Below, piece after piece: positions 28,327 to 37,204 of a stretch of DNA of 64,000 bases. This DNA is from Canibacter zhoujuaniae (lineage in GTDB: Bacteria > Actinomycetota > Actinomycetes > Actinomycetales > Microbacteriaceae). The translations under genes were made by a program, and so were the position numbers. Each line of letters starts with the position of its first letter. Within the stretch, counting starts at the first letter, position 1. A model generated the notes under the pieces. The model was not told the DNA's origin and searched no databases. It worked only from the letters and a program-made list of their open reading frames with translations. The DNA is taken from the NCBI RefSeq assembly GCF_011752005.1, contig NZ_JAAIJZ010000001.1, forward strand, positions 310,001 through 374,000, given 5' to 3'.

Positions 28327-29088
28327 ATGAACCCGCTTGCACCAGGCAGCCTTAAAGGAAAGCGTGTTTTGGTTACCGGCTCGTCTCGTGGAGTTGGCGC
28401 TGACACCGTCAGCTATTTTGCTGAGGCCGGTGCCGATGTCGTGATTAACTACCGCAATAAGGCTGCGCGGGCTGAAAAACTAGCTCAAGAACTCAGTAAA
28501 TTCGGTGGCAAGGTTATTACCGCTGGCGCCGACCTCACTGATGCTGATTCAGTAGAGCAGCTCGCTGACACTATTAAAACTGAGCTTGGCGGTCTCGATA
28601 TTCTCGTGCTTAATGCCTCTGGTGGCATGGAGCGCGGCATGGCCGAAGACTATGCGATGGTGCTAAACCGCGACTCGCAGGTGCGCATGCTCGAATCAAT
28701 GCAGCCGCTGCTTGCAGAGGGTGGCCGTGTCGTCTTTGTGACCAGCCATCAGGCGCACTTTATTCGCACCACACCCACCATGCCTGAATATGAGCCGGTC
28801 GCGCTCTCAAAGCGTGCCGGTGAAGACGCCCTCCGTGAACGCATTCCGGCGCTCACTAAAGACGGTATCGAGTTTGTTGTTGTGTCGGGTGACATGATTG
28901 AAGGAACAATCACCGCAACCCTGCTTGAGCGCGCAAACCCTGGCGCAATCGAGGCGCGTCGCGAGGGGGCGGGCAAACTTTATAACGTTGCTGAATTTGC
29001 GGCAGAGGTTGCGGCGGCGGCTGTTGATCCGGTGCCCGCCGACAATACACGCCTTGTTGGTGACACATCTGATTTTAACGCTGCGTAA
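28327..29088 (+). CDS. SDR-family protein lacking the catalytic Tyr
   Basis: A 253-residue Rossmann protein of the short-chain dehydrogenase fold. The nucleotide motif TGSSRGVG is near residue 19 and an NASGG replaces the usual NNAG. The active-site Ser is in VTSHQAH, but in the Y-x-x-x-K position the sequence is V-A-L-S-K, so the catalytic Tyr is replaced by Val; a Tyr three residues earlier (EYEPV) could not fill the usual position without a register change. It may bind NAD(P) as a regulator or use another mechanism. The ATG is chosen over the longer frame because of a perfect AGGAGG upstream. Its stop overlaps the methyltransferase start (TAATG). Confidence 0.78.
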   Translation: MNPLAPGSLKGKRVLVTGSSRGVGADTVSYFAEAGADVVINYRNKAARAEKLAQELSKFGGKVITAGADLTDADSVEQLADTIKTELGGLDILVLNASGGMERGMAEDYAMVLNRDSQVRMLESMQPLLAEGGRVVFVTSHQAHFIRTTPTMPEYEPVALSKRAGEDALRERIPALTKDGIEFVVVSGDMIEGTITATLLERANPGAIEARREGAGKLYNVAEFAAEVAAAAVDPVPADNTRLVGDTSDFNAA

Positions 29089-30626
29089 TGTCGGCTGCGC
29101 TGACGCTCTCGCCTGCTCAAGTAACCGCACTGCGTGCAGCGCTTGACAGTGCCGACTATACGCTTGACAGTGTGACGGCGCTCCTTGGCGCAGAAGCGTT
29201 GGAGTCGTTGCGTGCGGGATCTTTTGCCGGTGCGCTGCATCGCTTCGCCAAACTTCCTGCCTCACCACTCAAAACGCTCTGTGCACTGTTCTATCTCGGG
29301 GCACCTGTCACTCGTGATGAGCTGCAAACAACCTTCACACAGCTGACCCCGGAGGAGCTCACAGGGGCCGGGGTGCTCCGGGCAAATAACAGTTATTTTT
29401 CTGCTGCAGTATCTTTGAACCCGGTAACTATCGCTGACGGGCACAACCGCGACTCAGGCGCCTACAGCTGGTGGTTATTCAGCGATTTAGACGATCATCT
29501 GCGCAAAGAGGCTGTTTCCGATGACCATGTTATGGGCGTTGGTGGCGCAACTCGATCCCTCATTTCACAGCTTCCACCCCTTAAAGTTGCCACCGCCGCA
29601 GATATTGGAACCGGGTGCGGGGTTGTCGCTTTCCACTTAGCAAAACGCGCTGCAAAGGTTGTTGCAACGGATCTTTCTTCACGTACGCTCAACTTTGCGC
29701 AGGTAAACGCACAGTTGAATGAGATAGTAAATATCGAGTTTCGTGCGGGGGATCTTTTTGCGCCGCTCGGGGCAGAGCGCTTCGACCTGCTGGCGAGCAA
29801 TCCACCGTTTGTTATCAACCCCGCAGGGGAGAGCGCGCTCAGCTATCGCAGCACGCAAGAACCGGGAGATGCTCTGGTTGCACGCTTCACCAAGCAGCTT
29901 CCGGGTTATCTGAATAATGAGGGGCGAGCGGTTGCCCTCTTGAGTTGGGAAAACTACTGGGGTAAGAATTTTGCGGATCGCCCAACCGCTTGGCTTGAGC
30001 AGAGTGTTAAGCAGTTCGGGTCTGCATGGGTTATTGAGAGGGATCGCGTTAACCCACTTGCTTACGCAAAAATGTGGGCGCGCGATGGCGGTGTGCAGCT
30101 TGGCACAGCAGCCAGTGAAAAGCTGCAGCGCTCTTACCTTGACGACTTTGAAAAACGCGAAGTATCGACAGTTAGTTTTGGCTCCTTACATCTGCAAAAC
30201 GGAGGTCAGAAACCCGTTCTGCATGTTGCAGAAGTGCGCTCACCCTACGGGGATCCGCAGAAATTGGGGAGCGCTATTGATGCAGCGTTTCGCACCGGTT
30301 CTCGCATTACAGGCTTAAGTGATTCAGAAATCCTCGAAAGTCGTCTGATGCTCGCCGCCGGTGTGAAAGAGCAGCGTTTACACAAGCCGGGGGAGGCAGA
30401 TCCGCAAGAAATCTGGTTTGCGGCAACGCTGCCTTTTCTACAGCAGTATCCAGCGGGCACAGCAACCGCAGCAATGCTTGGAGCGAGCGACGGGGAGCTG
30501 AGTGTGGGGCAGATTGCTGGCGCGCTTGCCGATATTTTTGAGGTAGAGCCCGAAGCTTTAGCAACTGAGCTTTGCACGGTTGTGCGTGAGCTCGCCTACA
30601 CCGGTCTTTTTACTGTCGCGCCTTAA
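29088..30626 (+). CDS. Class I AdoMet methyltransferase with NPPF motif
   Basis: A 512-residue protein in three parts: a helical N-terminal domain of about 150 residues, an AdoMet-binding domain with motif I ATAADIGTGCGVVAFH near residue 168 and the catalytic NPPF (LLASNPPFV) near residue 240, and a C-terminal domain of about 220 residues. NPPF/NPPY motifs methylate planar amino groups such as those of glutamine, adenine or guanine, as in PrmC and RsmC. The architecture fits a conserved actinobacterial group whose target I cannot name. It is coupled by one base to the SDR-like gene, so the two probably work together. Confidence 0.8.
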   Translation: MSAALTLSPAQVTALRAALDSADYTLDSVTALLGAEALESLRAGSFAGALHRFAKLPASPLKTLCALFYLGAPVTRDELQTTFTQLTPEELTGAGVLRANNSYFSAAVSLNPVTIADGHNRDSGAYSWWLFSDLDDHLRKEAVSDDHVMGVGGATRSLISQLPPLKVATAADIGTGCGVVAFHLAKRAAKVVATDLSSRTLNFAQVNAQLNEIVNIEFRAGDLFAPLGAERFDLLASNPPFVINPAGESALSYRSTQEPGDALVARFTKQLPGYLNNEGRAVALLSWENYWGKNFADRPTAWLEQSVKQFGSAWVIERDRVNPLAYAKMWARDGGVQLGTAASEKLQRSYLDDFEKREVSTVSFGSLHLQNGGQKPVLHVAEVRSPYGDPQKLGSAIDAAFRTGSRITGLSDSEILESRLMLAAGVKEQRLHKPGEADPQEIWFAATLPFLQQYPAGTATAAMLGASDGELSVGQIAGALADIFEVEPEALATELCTVVRELAYTGLFTVAP

Positions 30627-30636
30627 TTTTGCGCGG

Positions 30637-30642
30637 TAGAAT
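30637..30642 (+). promoter_or_regulatory. -10 box before hisD
   Basis: TAGAAT lies nine bases before the hisD ATG. The same hexamer precedes the A-type Fe-S gene and the GAF-protein gene. Confidence 0.45.
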
Positions 30643-30651
30643 TAGCTAATT

Positions 30652-31959
30652 ATGCGATTTATAGATCTGACCGGAAAAACCGGTGATAAGCAGCGACTGC
30701 TCAACAGCGTACCACGTGCTGCACTGGGTGCAACTGAAGCGCAAGAGCAGGTTACTGCTTTGATAAATGCTGTGCGTCTCGAGGGTGAAAAAGCCCTGCG
30801 TGAACAGGCGGAACGGTTTGACGGTGTTGCAGGTCACGCTCTTAGAGTGCCTGAAAGTGAAATTACCGCTGCGCTTGACTCGCTCGATCCGGCACTACGG
30901 GATGCTTTAAAGACGATGGTGGAGCGCGTGCACGCTGCTTCTCTCGCGCAGATTCCTGCTGCACAAACAGTAAACTTTGGCACTGGAGCTGAGGTGTCGC
31001 TGCGGTGGCAGCCGGTTTCGCGTGTCGGCCTCTATGTGCCGGGCGGAAAAGCAGTCTATCCGTCTAGCGTCATAATGAATGCGGTGCCCGCGAAGGCCGC
31101 GAAGGTTGAGTCACTGGTTATCTGCTCACCTGTGCAGCCAGAAAACGGTTCTGTGCACCCGACAATCCTGGCGGCGGCGGCGCTCTGCGGTGTCGATGAG
31201 GTTTACGCTATTGGCGGCGCCGGTGCAATTGCGGCGATGGCGTATGGTGTGCCTGACATCGGCCTGGAGTCTGTCGATGTTATCACCGGCCCCGGAAACA
31301 TCTTTGTTGCGGCGGCAAAACGCGCTGTTAACGGCGTTGTGGGGATCGACTCTGAGGCGGGCACAACTGAAATTATGGTGCTCGCAGACAGCACATCAGA
31401 GGCGCGTTTTGTGGCGGCTGATCTGCTCAGCCAGGCAGAGCATGACGAAGCTGCTGCTTCGGTGCTGGTGACCGACTCTCAAGAGTTTGCTGCAGCCTGT
31501 GCAGCCGAGCTGCAGCAGCAGTTGGCGATAACCGAGCATCGAGAGCGGGCCACCCGCGCTCTCGAAGGGCCGCAGTCCGGAGTGATACTGGTGCGCGACC
31601 GACAAGAGATGATCGCAGTAGCAGACGCTTATGCGGCAGAGCATCTCTCGATCCAAACCGCAGATGCTGAGGCACTTGCTTCTGAAATCAGCAACGCCGG
31701 CGCAATTTTCATCGGGCCTTACGCTCCTGTGTCTTTGGGTGACTACATGGCCGGCTCCAACCATGTTTTACCGACCGGCGGCACAGCACGCTTTAATTCT
31801 GGGCTTGGCGCACACACATTTCTGCGCCCGCAACAGGTAATTAACTACTCTAAAGCAGGGTTGCAGCACGTTCTCGATCCGCTGTTGACCATGTCTGACG
31901 CAGAGGGCTTGCCCGCCCACGGAGCAGCCGCAGCCGTTCGCTTTGGAGGCACCAGCTAA
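30652..31959 (+). CDS. hisD: Histidinol dehydrogenase
   Basis: A 435-residue enzyme for the last two oxidation steps of histidine synthesis, from histidinol to histidine with two NAD+. Conserved blocks include VGLYVPGGKAVYPSSVIMNA, the GPGN motif in VDVITGPGNIFV, the zinc and substrate region LLSQAEHDE, and the closing VSLGDYMAGSNHVLPTGG. The length is normal. It is not in a his operon here, at least downstream, since nrdR overlaps its stop by one base. A TAGAAT promoter lies just upstream. Confidence 0.95.
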   Translation: MRFIDLTGKTGDKQRLLNSVPRAALGATEAQEQVTALINAVRLEGEKALREQAERFDGVAGHALRVPESEITAALDSLDPALRDALKTMVERVHAASLAQIPAAQTVNFGTGAEVSLRWQPVSRVGLYVPGGKAVYPSSVIMNAVPAKAAKVESLVICSPVQPENGSVHPTILAAAALCGVDEVYAIGGAGAIAAMAYGVPDIGLESVDVITGPGNIFVAAAKRAVNGVVGIDSEAGTTEIMVLADSTSEARFVAADLLSQAEHDEAAASVLVTDSQEFAAACAAELQQQLAITEHRERATRALEGPQSGVILVRDRQEMIAVADAYAAEHLSIQTADAEALASEISNAGAIFIGPYAPVSLGDYMAGSNHVLPTGGTARFNSGLGAHTFLRPQQVINYSKAGLQHVLDPLLTMSDAEGLPAHGAAAAVRFGGTS

Positions 31960-32468
31960 TGAACTGCCCGTTTTGCCGCAACCCTGATTCGCGTGTGATA
32001 GACACCCGCACAACTGACGAGGGCACCCTAATCAGACGCCGGCGCGAGTGTCCAAACTGCGGGAAGCGGTTTACAACTTCAGAAACAGCTGCGCTCACAG
32101 TGTTAAAACGTGGGGGAGCGGTTGTGCCTTTTTTGCGCTCTAAAGTGATTGAAGGTGTTAAAAAGGCCTGTCAGGGGCGCCCGGTAACTGAAGCTGAGCT
32201 GTCACTTTTAGCGCAGCAGGTTGAAGACAATCTGCGTGCAACCGGTGCAGCGCAGGTTGAAGCAAAAGAGGTTGGGCTTGCGATCCTGCCTTTTCTCCGC
32301 AAACTCGATCAGATCGCCTACCTACGCTTTGCGAGCGTCTATGAAAACTTTGAAAGTTTAAGCGATTTTGAGTCTGCAATCGCTGGTCTACGGGCTGAAG
32401 AGGCTGCAGAGGGCGTTCAGAGCAGCAACAGTCATACAGAGGATCAACTGACCGAAAATAACAGTTAG
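31959..32468 (+). CDS. nrdR: Transcriptional repressor NrdR
   Basis: A 169-residue repressor of ribonucleotide reductase genes that senses ATP/dATP. The N-terminal zinc ribbon has Cys3, Cys6, Cys31 and Cys34, followed by the RRRRECPNC segment and an ATP-cone domain beginning at VLKRGGAVVPF. The C-terminal 25 residues are a polar extension. Its ATG overlaps the hisD stop, so it is translationally coupled to hisD. No NrdR box was sought successfully within the window because no nrd genes are present. Confidence 0.95.
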   Translation: MNCPFCRNPDSRVIDTRTTDEGTLIRRRRECPNCGKRFTTSETAALTVLKRGGAVVPFLRSKVIEGVKKACQGRPVTEAELSLLAQQVEDNLRATGAAQVEAKEVGLAILPFLRKLDQIAYLRFASVYENFESLSDFESAIAGLRAEEAAEGVQSSNSHTEDQLTENNS

Positions 32469-32477
32469 AGTCGCACT

Positions 32478-33515
32478 ATGTATCAGTTCATTTTTAATAA
32501 TTTCTTCCGCCGCATTGACGCTGAAACAGCTCACAAACTGGTTTCTGGTGTGCTGAAAGCACTGCCGCCGTTTGCGCCTGTTTTGCGGCGTTTTACACAG
32601 CCGCATCCCGCACTGCGCGTGCGTGCTCTCGGAACTGTTTTTCCGTCACCGTTCGGCTTAGCCGCAGGCTTTGATAAAAACGCTGAAGAGATTATTGGTC
32701 TTGGAGCTTTGGGCTTCGGGCATGTTGAGGTGGGCACCCTCACCAAGCACCCACAGGAGGGCAACGAAAAACCGCGGCTATTCCGTCTGGTCGAAGATCG
32801 TGCGCTGATAAACAGGATGGGTTTTAACAACGGCGGGGCGGCGGCCGCTGCGCCACGGATTGCGAAAGCTCGACGCAATAAGCACCGTCCGGTAATTGGC
32901 GTCAATATTGGTAAGAGCCGCATCACGCCGGTTGCAGATGCGGTTGCTGACTATGTCGACTCAACACAACGGCTTAAGCATCTTGCAGATTACATCGCGG
33001 TTAATGTGTCATCACCAAACACTCCGGGGCTGCGCGGCCTGCAGGAGGAGAGCATGCTGCGTCCGCTACTCGAAGCAGTGCACGCCGCTGCAGAATCGGT
33101 TCCGGTGCTTGTCAAAATTGCGCCGGATCTAGATGACGAGCAGATTGACGGGATCGTTGCGCTTGCGGCCGAAATTGGGCTCGCCGGAATCATCACCCAC
33201 AACACAACTATCGCGCGCACCGGCCTAAAGACATCAGATGCAGAGATAGAGCGTATCGGCGCGGGTGGCCTGTCTGGCAAACCCCTTGCGGATCGTTCTC
33301 TCGAAGTGCTCAAACGTGTGCGCAAAGCCGCACCGGAAAATGATTTTGTCATTATTTCGGTCGGCGGTGTCACAACCGCAGACGATGTAATTGCGCGTCT
33401 TAATGCGGGCGCAGATTTGGTGCAAGGATACACCGCATTTATCTACGAGGGCCCGCGCTGGGCCGCAAAAATTAACCAAGAGCTGTATAAGCGCGGCTGG
33501 CGCGGTAACGTCTAA
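32478..33515 (+). CDS. pyrD: Quinone-dependent dihydroorotate dehydrogenase (class 2)
   Basis: A 345-residue membrane-associated FMN enzyme of pyrimidine synthesis that passes electrons to menaquinone. The N-terminal amphipathic helix (RIDAETAHKLVSGVL) is characteristic of class 2. FMN and substrate motifs are AAGFDKNAEE, NRMGFNNGG, the catalytic Ser in NVSSPNTPGLR, and IISVGGV. The length is normal. It follows nrdR after 9 bases and faces the DUF3043 gene across 6 bases. Its electrons would enter the quinone pool that feeds the bcc-aa3 chain encoded nearby. Confidence 0.94.
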   Translation: MYQFIFNNFFRRIDAETAHKLVSGVLKALPPFAPVLRRFTQPHPALRVRALGTVFPSPFGLAAGFDKNAEEIIGLGALGFGHVEVGTLTKHPQEGNEKPRLFRLVEDRALINRMGFNNGGAAAAAPRIAKARRNKHRPVIGVNIGKSRITPVADAVADYVDSTQRLKHLADYIAVNVSSPNTPGLRGLQEESMLRPLLEAVHAAAESVPVLVKIAPDLDDEQIDGIVALAAEIGLAGIITHNTTIARTGLKTSDAEIERIGAGGLSGKPLADRSLEVLKRVRKAAPENDFVIISVGGVTTADDVIARLNAGADLVQGYTAFIYEGPRWAAKINQELYKRGWRGNV

Positions 33516-33521
33516 TTTAGG

Positions 33522-34076
33522 TTAGCGCGGGAAGTGACCGCGCTTTACCTGTGGCTTAGGCAGTCGCATGATACGCATTTGCATCGCACGGCTGATTGCG
33601 TACCAGCGGTAGCCGCGCTTTAGATTTTCGGCGCCAAATTTCTTGGTTAGGGCGCGCTTTATTTGGATACTCAAGAAAATAGCGTCAACAATAAAGAACG
33701 CAATCATGATCCAGAGCGCAAGAATTCCGTATGTTGCGATGTTAGTGGGGAAGAAAGTTAGCACAAGCACTACCAGCATGAACGGTAGTAACAGCTCACC
33801 AACCGTCCACCGCGCATCAACATAGTCACGAACGAATTTACGCTGCGGGCCTTTATCGCGCGGAGTGAGGTAGCGTTCGTCACCAGCGGCAACACCCGCA
33901 CGCACCTTTTCACGCTCAAGGCTGACCGCTTCACGTCTAGCAGCACGAGCAGCTTTCGAGCGATCGCCAACAAGGGGGCGTGCCTTCAGAGCTTGAGCCT
34001 GTTTGCGCGTTGGGGTGGGGCGGCCCTTCCCCTGCTGTTTCTTTGCGTTTTCTGGCTTCGGTTCTGCGGCGTTCAA
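33522..34076 (-). CDS. DUF3043 family membrane protein
   Basis: A 184-residue protein with a basic, Lys/Arg-rich N-terminal 90 residues, two adjacent hydrophobic helices (about 95-135) and a basic tail. This layout is that of actinobacterial DUF3043, which regularly accompanies cta genes and pyrD. Function is unknown. The TTG start is supported by AAAGGAG six bases upstream. Its position between pyrD and the Fe-S carrier gene is conserved in related bacteria as far as I recall. Confidence 0.8.
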   Translation of the reverse strand: MNAAEPKPENAKKQQGKGRPTPTRKQAQALKARPLVGDRSKAARAARREAVSLEREKVRAGVAAGDERYLTPRDKGPQRKFVRDYVDARWTVGELLLPFMLVVLVLTFFPTNIATYGILALWIMIAFFIVDAIFLSIQIKRALTKKFGAENLKRGYRWYAISRAMQMRIMRLPKPQVKRGHFPR

Positions 34077-34171
34077 AACACGCTCCTTTGGCTTAGCTAT
34101 TTTCAGACTTGCTGACTAAAACAGTTTATATAAAAGGACGCTAAATGAGTGCGCTAAATGCGCTCGCTGCG

Positions 34172-34177
34172 TAGAAT
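34172..34177 (+). promoter_or_regulatory. -10 box before A-type Fe-S carrier gene
   Basis: TAGAAT stands seven bases before ATG 34185 and supports that start over an upstream in-frame ATG, in a leaderless message. Confidence 0.5.
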
Positions 34178-34184
34178 TAACACC

Positions 34185-34529
34185 ATGAGTGGCAATACAT
34201 TAGGGCATCAGGTTGCGCTGACTGACGCAGCCCGCGAGAAGGTTTCCAGCTTGCTTGCGCAAGAGGGCCGTGAAGATCTGCGCTTGCGCATCGCCGTGCA
34301 GCCGGGCGGTTGTTCCGGTCTTATTTACCAGCTTTATTTTGATGAACGCCTGCTTGAAGACGACGCAATCGTAGACTACGACGGCGTTGAGGTGATTGTC
34401 GATAAAATGTCGGCCCCTTATTTAAACGGCGCAACAATTAGTTTTGAAGACACAATTGAGAAACAGGGCTTCACAATTGACAATCCAAACGCCCAGGGAT
34501 CATGCGCCTGCGGCGACAGTTTTAGTTAA
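34185..34529 (+). CDS. A-type iron-sulfur cluster carrier (IscA/ErpA family)
   Basis: A 114-residue carrier that holds Fe-S clusters between the Suf scaffold and target apoproteins. The three cluster ligands are Cys43 in PGGCSG and Cys107 and Cys109 in GSCACGD. An in-frame ATG nine codons upstream exists, but the TAGAAT box lies between the two, so 34185 is chosen. It directly precedes ctaC in the respiratory region, and one likely client is the Rieske protein QcrA. In actinobacterial nomenclature it is usually called ErpA. Confidence 0.92.
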   Translation: MSGNTLGHQVALTDAAREKVSSLLAQEGREDLRLRIAVQPGGCSGLIYQLYFDERLLEDDAIVDYDGVEVIVDKMSAPYLNGATISFEDTIEKQGFTIDNPNAQGSCACGDSFS

Positions 34530-34665
34530 AAAACTCCCTAGATAAACATTAAACACGCCAATACGGGTAAACTTGTCCTGAAAATCCCCTGAAAGGCGGT
34601 AAGCTATCAGGGAGTAATCAGGTTTGAAGAATCTTTCAGCTTGTTCACATCTTGAAAGGTAAGCA

Positions 34666-35529
34666 GTGCGTTCTACACGTCTTAAGAAATGGGCAGCGGG
34701 TGCTGCGGTAGCCAGTGCGGGCATTCTCCTTGCTGGTTGTACACCGAACCAGACCCGGGGCTTCCTTCCTGAAGGATCAGAGGGAGCGACAAATCACACC
34801 GACAGCATTATCGGTCTCTGGACCACCTCATGGATCGTGCTGCTTGTTGTTGGTGTCATTGCGTGGTCGCTCGTGATTTGGGCTACCATTGCTTATCGCC
34901 GTCGCAAGGGTGAGACCGGTGTGCCTGTGCAGCTGCGCTACAACATGCCGATCGAAACACTCTTCACTGTGATCCCGGTGATTCTGATCATTGGCTTCTT
35001 TGCTTTTACCGCAAAAACCCAGTCTGCAATTGAAGAGCCTATTGCAAACCCAGATAACCGCATCGAGGTTATCGGTAAGCGCTGGGCTTGGGATTTCAAC
35101 TACACCGATGAGAATGTTCACTTCTCCGGTGTGCAGGTGCAGACCGATCAGAACGGCTCACCAACTGCTGACACGATGCCGACTCTCTACCTGCCGGTAA
35201 ATAAGAGCACCGAGGTAAAGCTCGAGTCGCGCGACGTGATCCACTCATTCTGGGTTGTTGAGTATCTCTACAAGAAGGACATGATTCCTGGTAAGACCAA
35301 CTACATGTACTTCACTCCAACTAAGACCGGTACATTTGTTGGTAAGTGTGCAGAGCTCTGTGGTGAATATCACTCAAACATGCTTTTCCAGGTGAAGGTG
35401 GTCGAGCAGGACGAGTACGATGCATACATCGCGAGCCTTGCAGCGAATCCTGAGAATCAGGGTCTGCTCAGTGTCGACTACAACCCTAATCAGAACCTGC
35501 CCGGCACCAGCGCTCCTGAGGGCCACTAG
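34666..35529 (+). CDS. ctaC: Cytochrome c oxidase subunit II
   Basis: A 287-residue CuA subunit of aa3 oxidase. The N-terminus is a lipoprotein signal with lipobox LLAGC (Cys25), followed by two transmembrane helices (about 50-75 and 98-116) and the outer cupredoxin domain. All CuA ligands are present: His193, Cys228, Cys232, His236 and Met239, with Glu230 between. It accepts electrons from the diheme cytochrome QcrC. The GTG start has GAAAGG nine bases upstream. A 136-base gap from the Fe-S carrier gene can fold and probably holds the operon promoter. ctaD and ctaF follow. Confidence 0.97.
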   Translation: MRSTRLKKWAAGAAVASAGILLAGCTPNQTRGFLPEGSEGATNHTDSIIGLWTTSWIVLLVVGVIAWSLVIWATIAYRRRKGETGVPVQLRYNMPIETLFTVIPVILIIGFFAFTAKTQSAIEEPIANPDNRIEVIGKRWAWDFNYTDENVHFSGVQVQTDQNGSPTADTMPTLYLPVNKSTEVKLESRDVIHSFWVVEYLYKKDMIPGKTNYMYFTPTKTGTFVGKCAELCGEYHSNMLFQVKVVEQDEYDAYIASLAANPENQGLLSVDYNPNQNLPGTSAPEGH

Positions 35530-35549
35530 GCATAAGAGGAAATACTGAA

Positions 35550-37190
35550 ATGAAAAAAGGTAACGTAATCGTTTCGTGGTTGACGTCAACAGACCACAAA
35601 ACAATCGGGTACATGTACCTGATTAGCTCCTTCGTGTACTTCCTAGTCGGCGGCCTGATGGCTCTGGTTATTCGTGCACAGCTGTGGGCACCGGGGCTCG
35701 AGGTTGTCGCCACACGTGAACAGTTCAACCAGCTGTTCACCATGCACGGCACAATCATGCTTCTGATGTTTGCAACACCACTGTTTGCAGGCTTCGCAAA
35801 TGTGCTGCTGCCACTGCAGATCGGCGCACCTGATGTGGCTTTCCCGCGTCTTAACGCTTTCGCGTTCTGGCTCTACACCTTTGGTTCACTGATCGCTGTT
35901 GGTGGTTTCTTCACCCCGCAGGGTGCGGCCTCATTCGGTTGGTTTGCCTACGCACCGCTCTCAAGCGAAACCTTCTCACCTGGTATCGGTGGAAACCTGT
36001 GGGTGCTGGGCCTCGGCATCGGTGGTTTCGGCACCATTATGGGTGGTGTTAACTTCATCACCACTATCCTGACAATGCGTGCTCCTGGCATGACGATGTG
36101 GCGCATGTCGGTGTTCACATGGAACACCCTCATCACCTCAATCTTGATCCTTCTGATCTTCCCTGTGCTTGCCGCAGCTATGTTGGCACTCGCCTCAGAC
36201 CGCATCTTCGGTTCGCACGTTTACGACGCAGCAACAGGCGGCGCAATTCTCTGGCAGCACCTGTTCTGGTTCTTCGGGCACCCAGAGGTTTACGTTATCG
36301 CGCTGCCATTCTTCGGCATCGTGTCTGAGATTTTCCCAACCTTTAGCCGCAAGCCTATCTTCGGTTACAAGACACTTATTTACGCAACAATCTCAATCTC
36401 TGCTCTGTCTATGACCGTGTGGGCGCACCACATGTTCGTAACCGGTTCGGTATTGCTGCCGTTCTTCGCGCTGATGACAATGCTTATTGCGGTGCCAACC
36501 GGTGTGAAGATCTTCAACTGGATCGGCACCATGTGGCGGGGTAGCATCACCTTCGAGACCCCAATGCTCTACGCTCTCGGGTTCTTGGTAACCTTCATCT
36601 TCGGTGGTCTCACCGGTGTTATCCTTGCCTCACCGGCACTCGACTTCCACCTGTCAGACTCATACTTCGTGGTTGCGCACTTCCACTACGTGATTTTCGG
36701 CACCGTGGTGTTCGCAATGTTCGCAGGGTTCTACTTCTGGTGGCCAAAGTTTACCGGTAAGCGTTTGAATGAGCGCCTCGGCAAGATTCAGTTCTGGATC
36801 CTGTTCATCGGCTTCCACGCTACGTTCCTCGTGCAGCACTGGATTGGTGTTAAGGTTCTGCCACGTCGTTACTACAGCTACCTGCCAGAGGACGGCGTCA
36901 CCTGGATGAACCAGCTGTCAACTGTCGGATCAGTTTTGATCGCAGTTTCGATGCTGCCATTCCTGCTCAACGTTTACATCACCTGGCGCAATGGTAAGAA
37001 GGTCGAAGTTGACGACCCATGGGGTTACGGGCGTTCACTCGAGTGGGCAACAAGCTGCCCTCCACCACGTCACAACTTCAACTCAATCCCACGTATCCGC
37101 AGCGAGTCTCCTGCTTTCGACCTGCACCACCCAGAAGTGAGCGGGGTAGAGCAGCCTGCTCCACGACCAGCTGTCACAGCATCACACTAA
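35550..37190 (+). CDS. ctaD: Cytochrome c oxidase subunit I
   Basis: A 546-residue 12-helix subunit with heme a, heme a3 and CuB. The ligand region GHPEVYVIALPFFG includes the CuB His and the cross-linked Tyr; the other CuB histidines are in WAHHMFVTG and the heme ligands in VVAHFHYVIFG. Proton channel residues near residue 120-140 look normal. Codon use is strongly biased and smoother than in neighbours, as in highly expressed genes. RBS AGAGGAAA precedes the ATG. The enzyme reduces oxygen to water and pumps protons. Confidence 0.98.
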   Translation: MKKGNVIVSWLTSTDHKTIGYMYLISSFVYFLVGGLMALVIRAQLWAPGLEVVATREQFNQLFTMHGTIMLLMFATPLFAGFANVLLPLQIGAPDVAFPRLNAFAFWLYTFGSLIAVGGFFTPQGAASFGWFAYAPLSSETFSPGIGGNLWVLGLGIGGFGTIMGGVNFITTILTMRAPGMTMWRMSVFTWNTLITSILILLIFPVLAAAMLALASDRIFGSHVYDAATGGAILWQHLFWFFGHPEVYVIALPFFGIVSEIFPTFSRKPIFGYKTLIYATISISALSMTVWAHHMFVTGSVLLPFFALMTMLIAVPTGVKIFNWIGTMWRGSITFETPMLYALGFLVTFIFGGLTGVILASPALDFHLSDSYFVVAHFHYVIFGTVVFAMFAGFYFWWPKFTGKRLNERLGKIQFWILFIGFHATFLVQHWIGVKVLPRRYYSYLPEDGVTWMNQLSTVGSVLIAVSMLPFLLNVYITWRNGKKVEVDDPWGYGRSLEWATSCPPPRHNFNSIPRIRSESPAFDLHHPEVSGVEQPAPRPAVTASH

Positions 37191-37204
37191 GAGGTAGGTA
37201 AACA

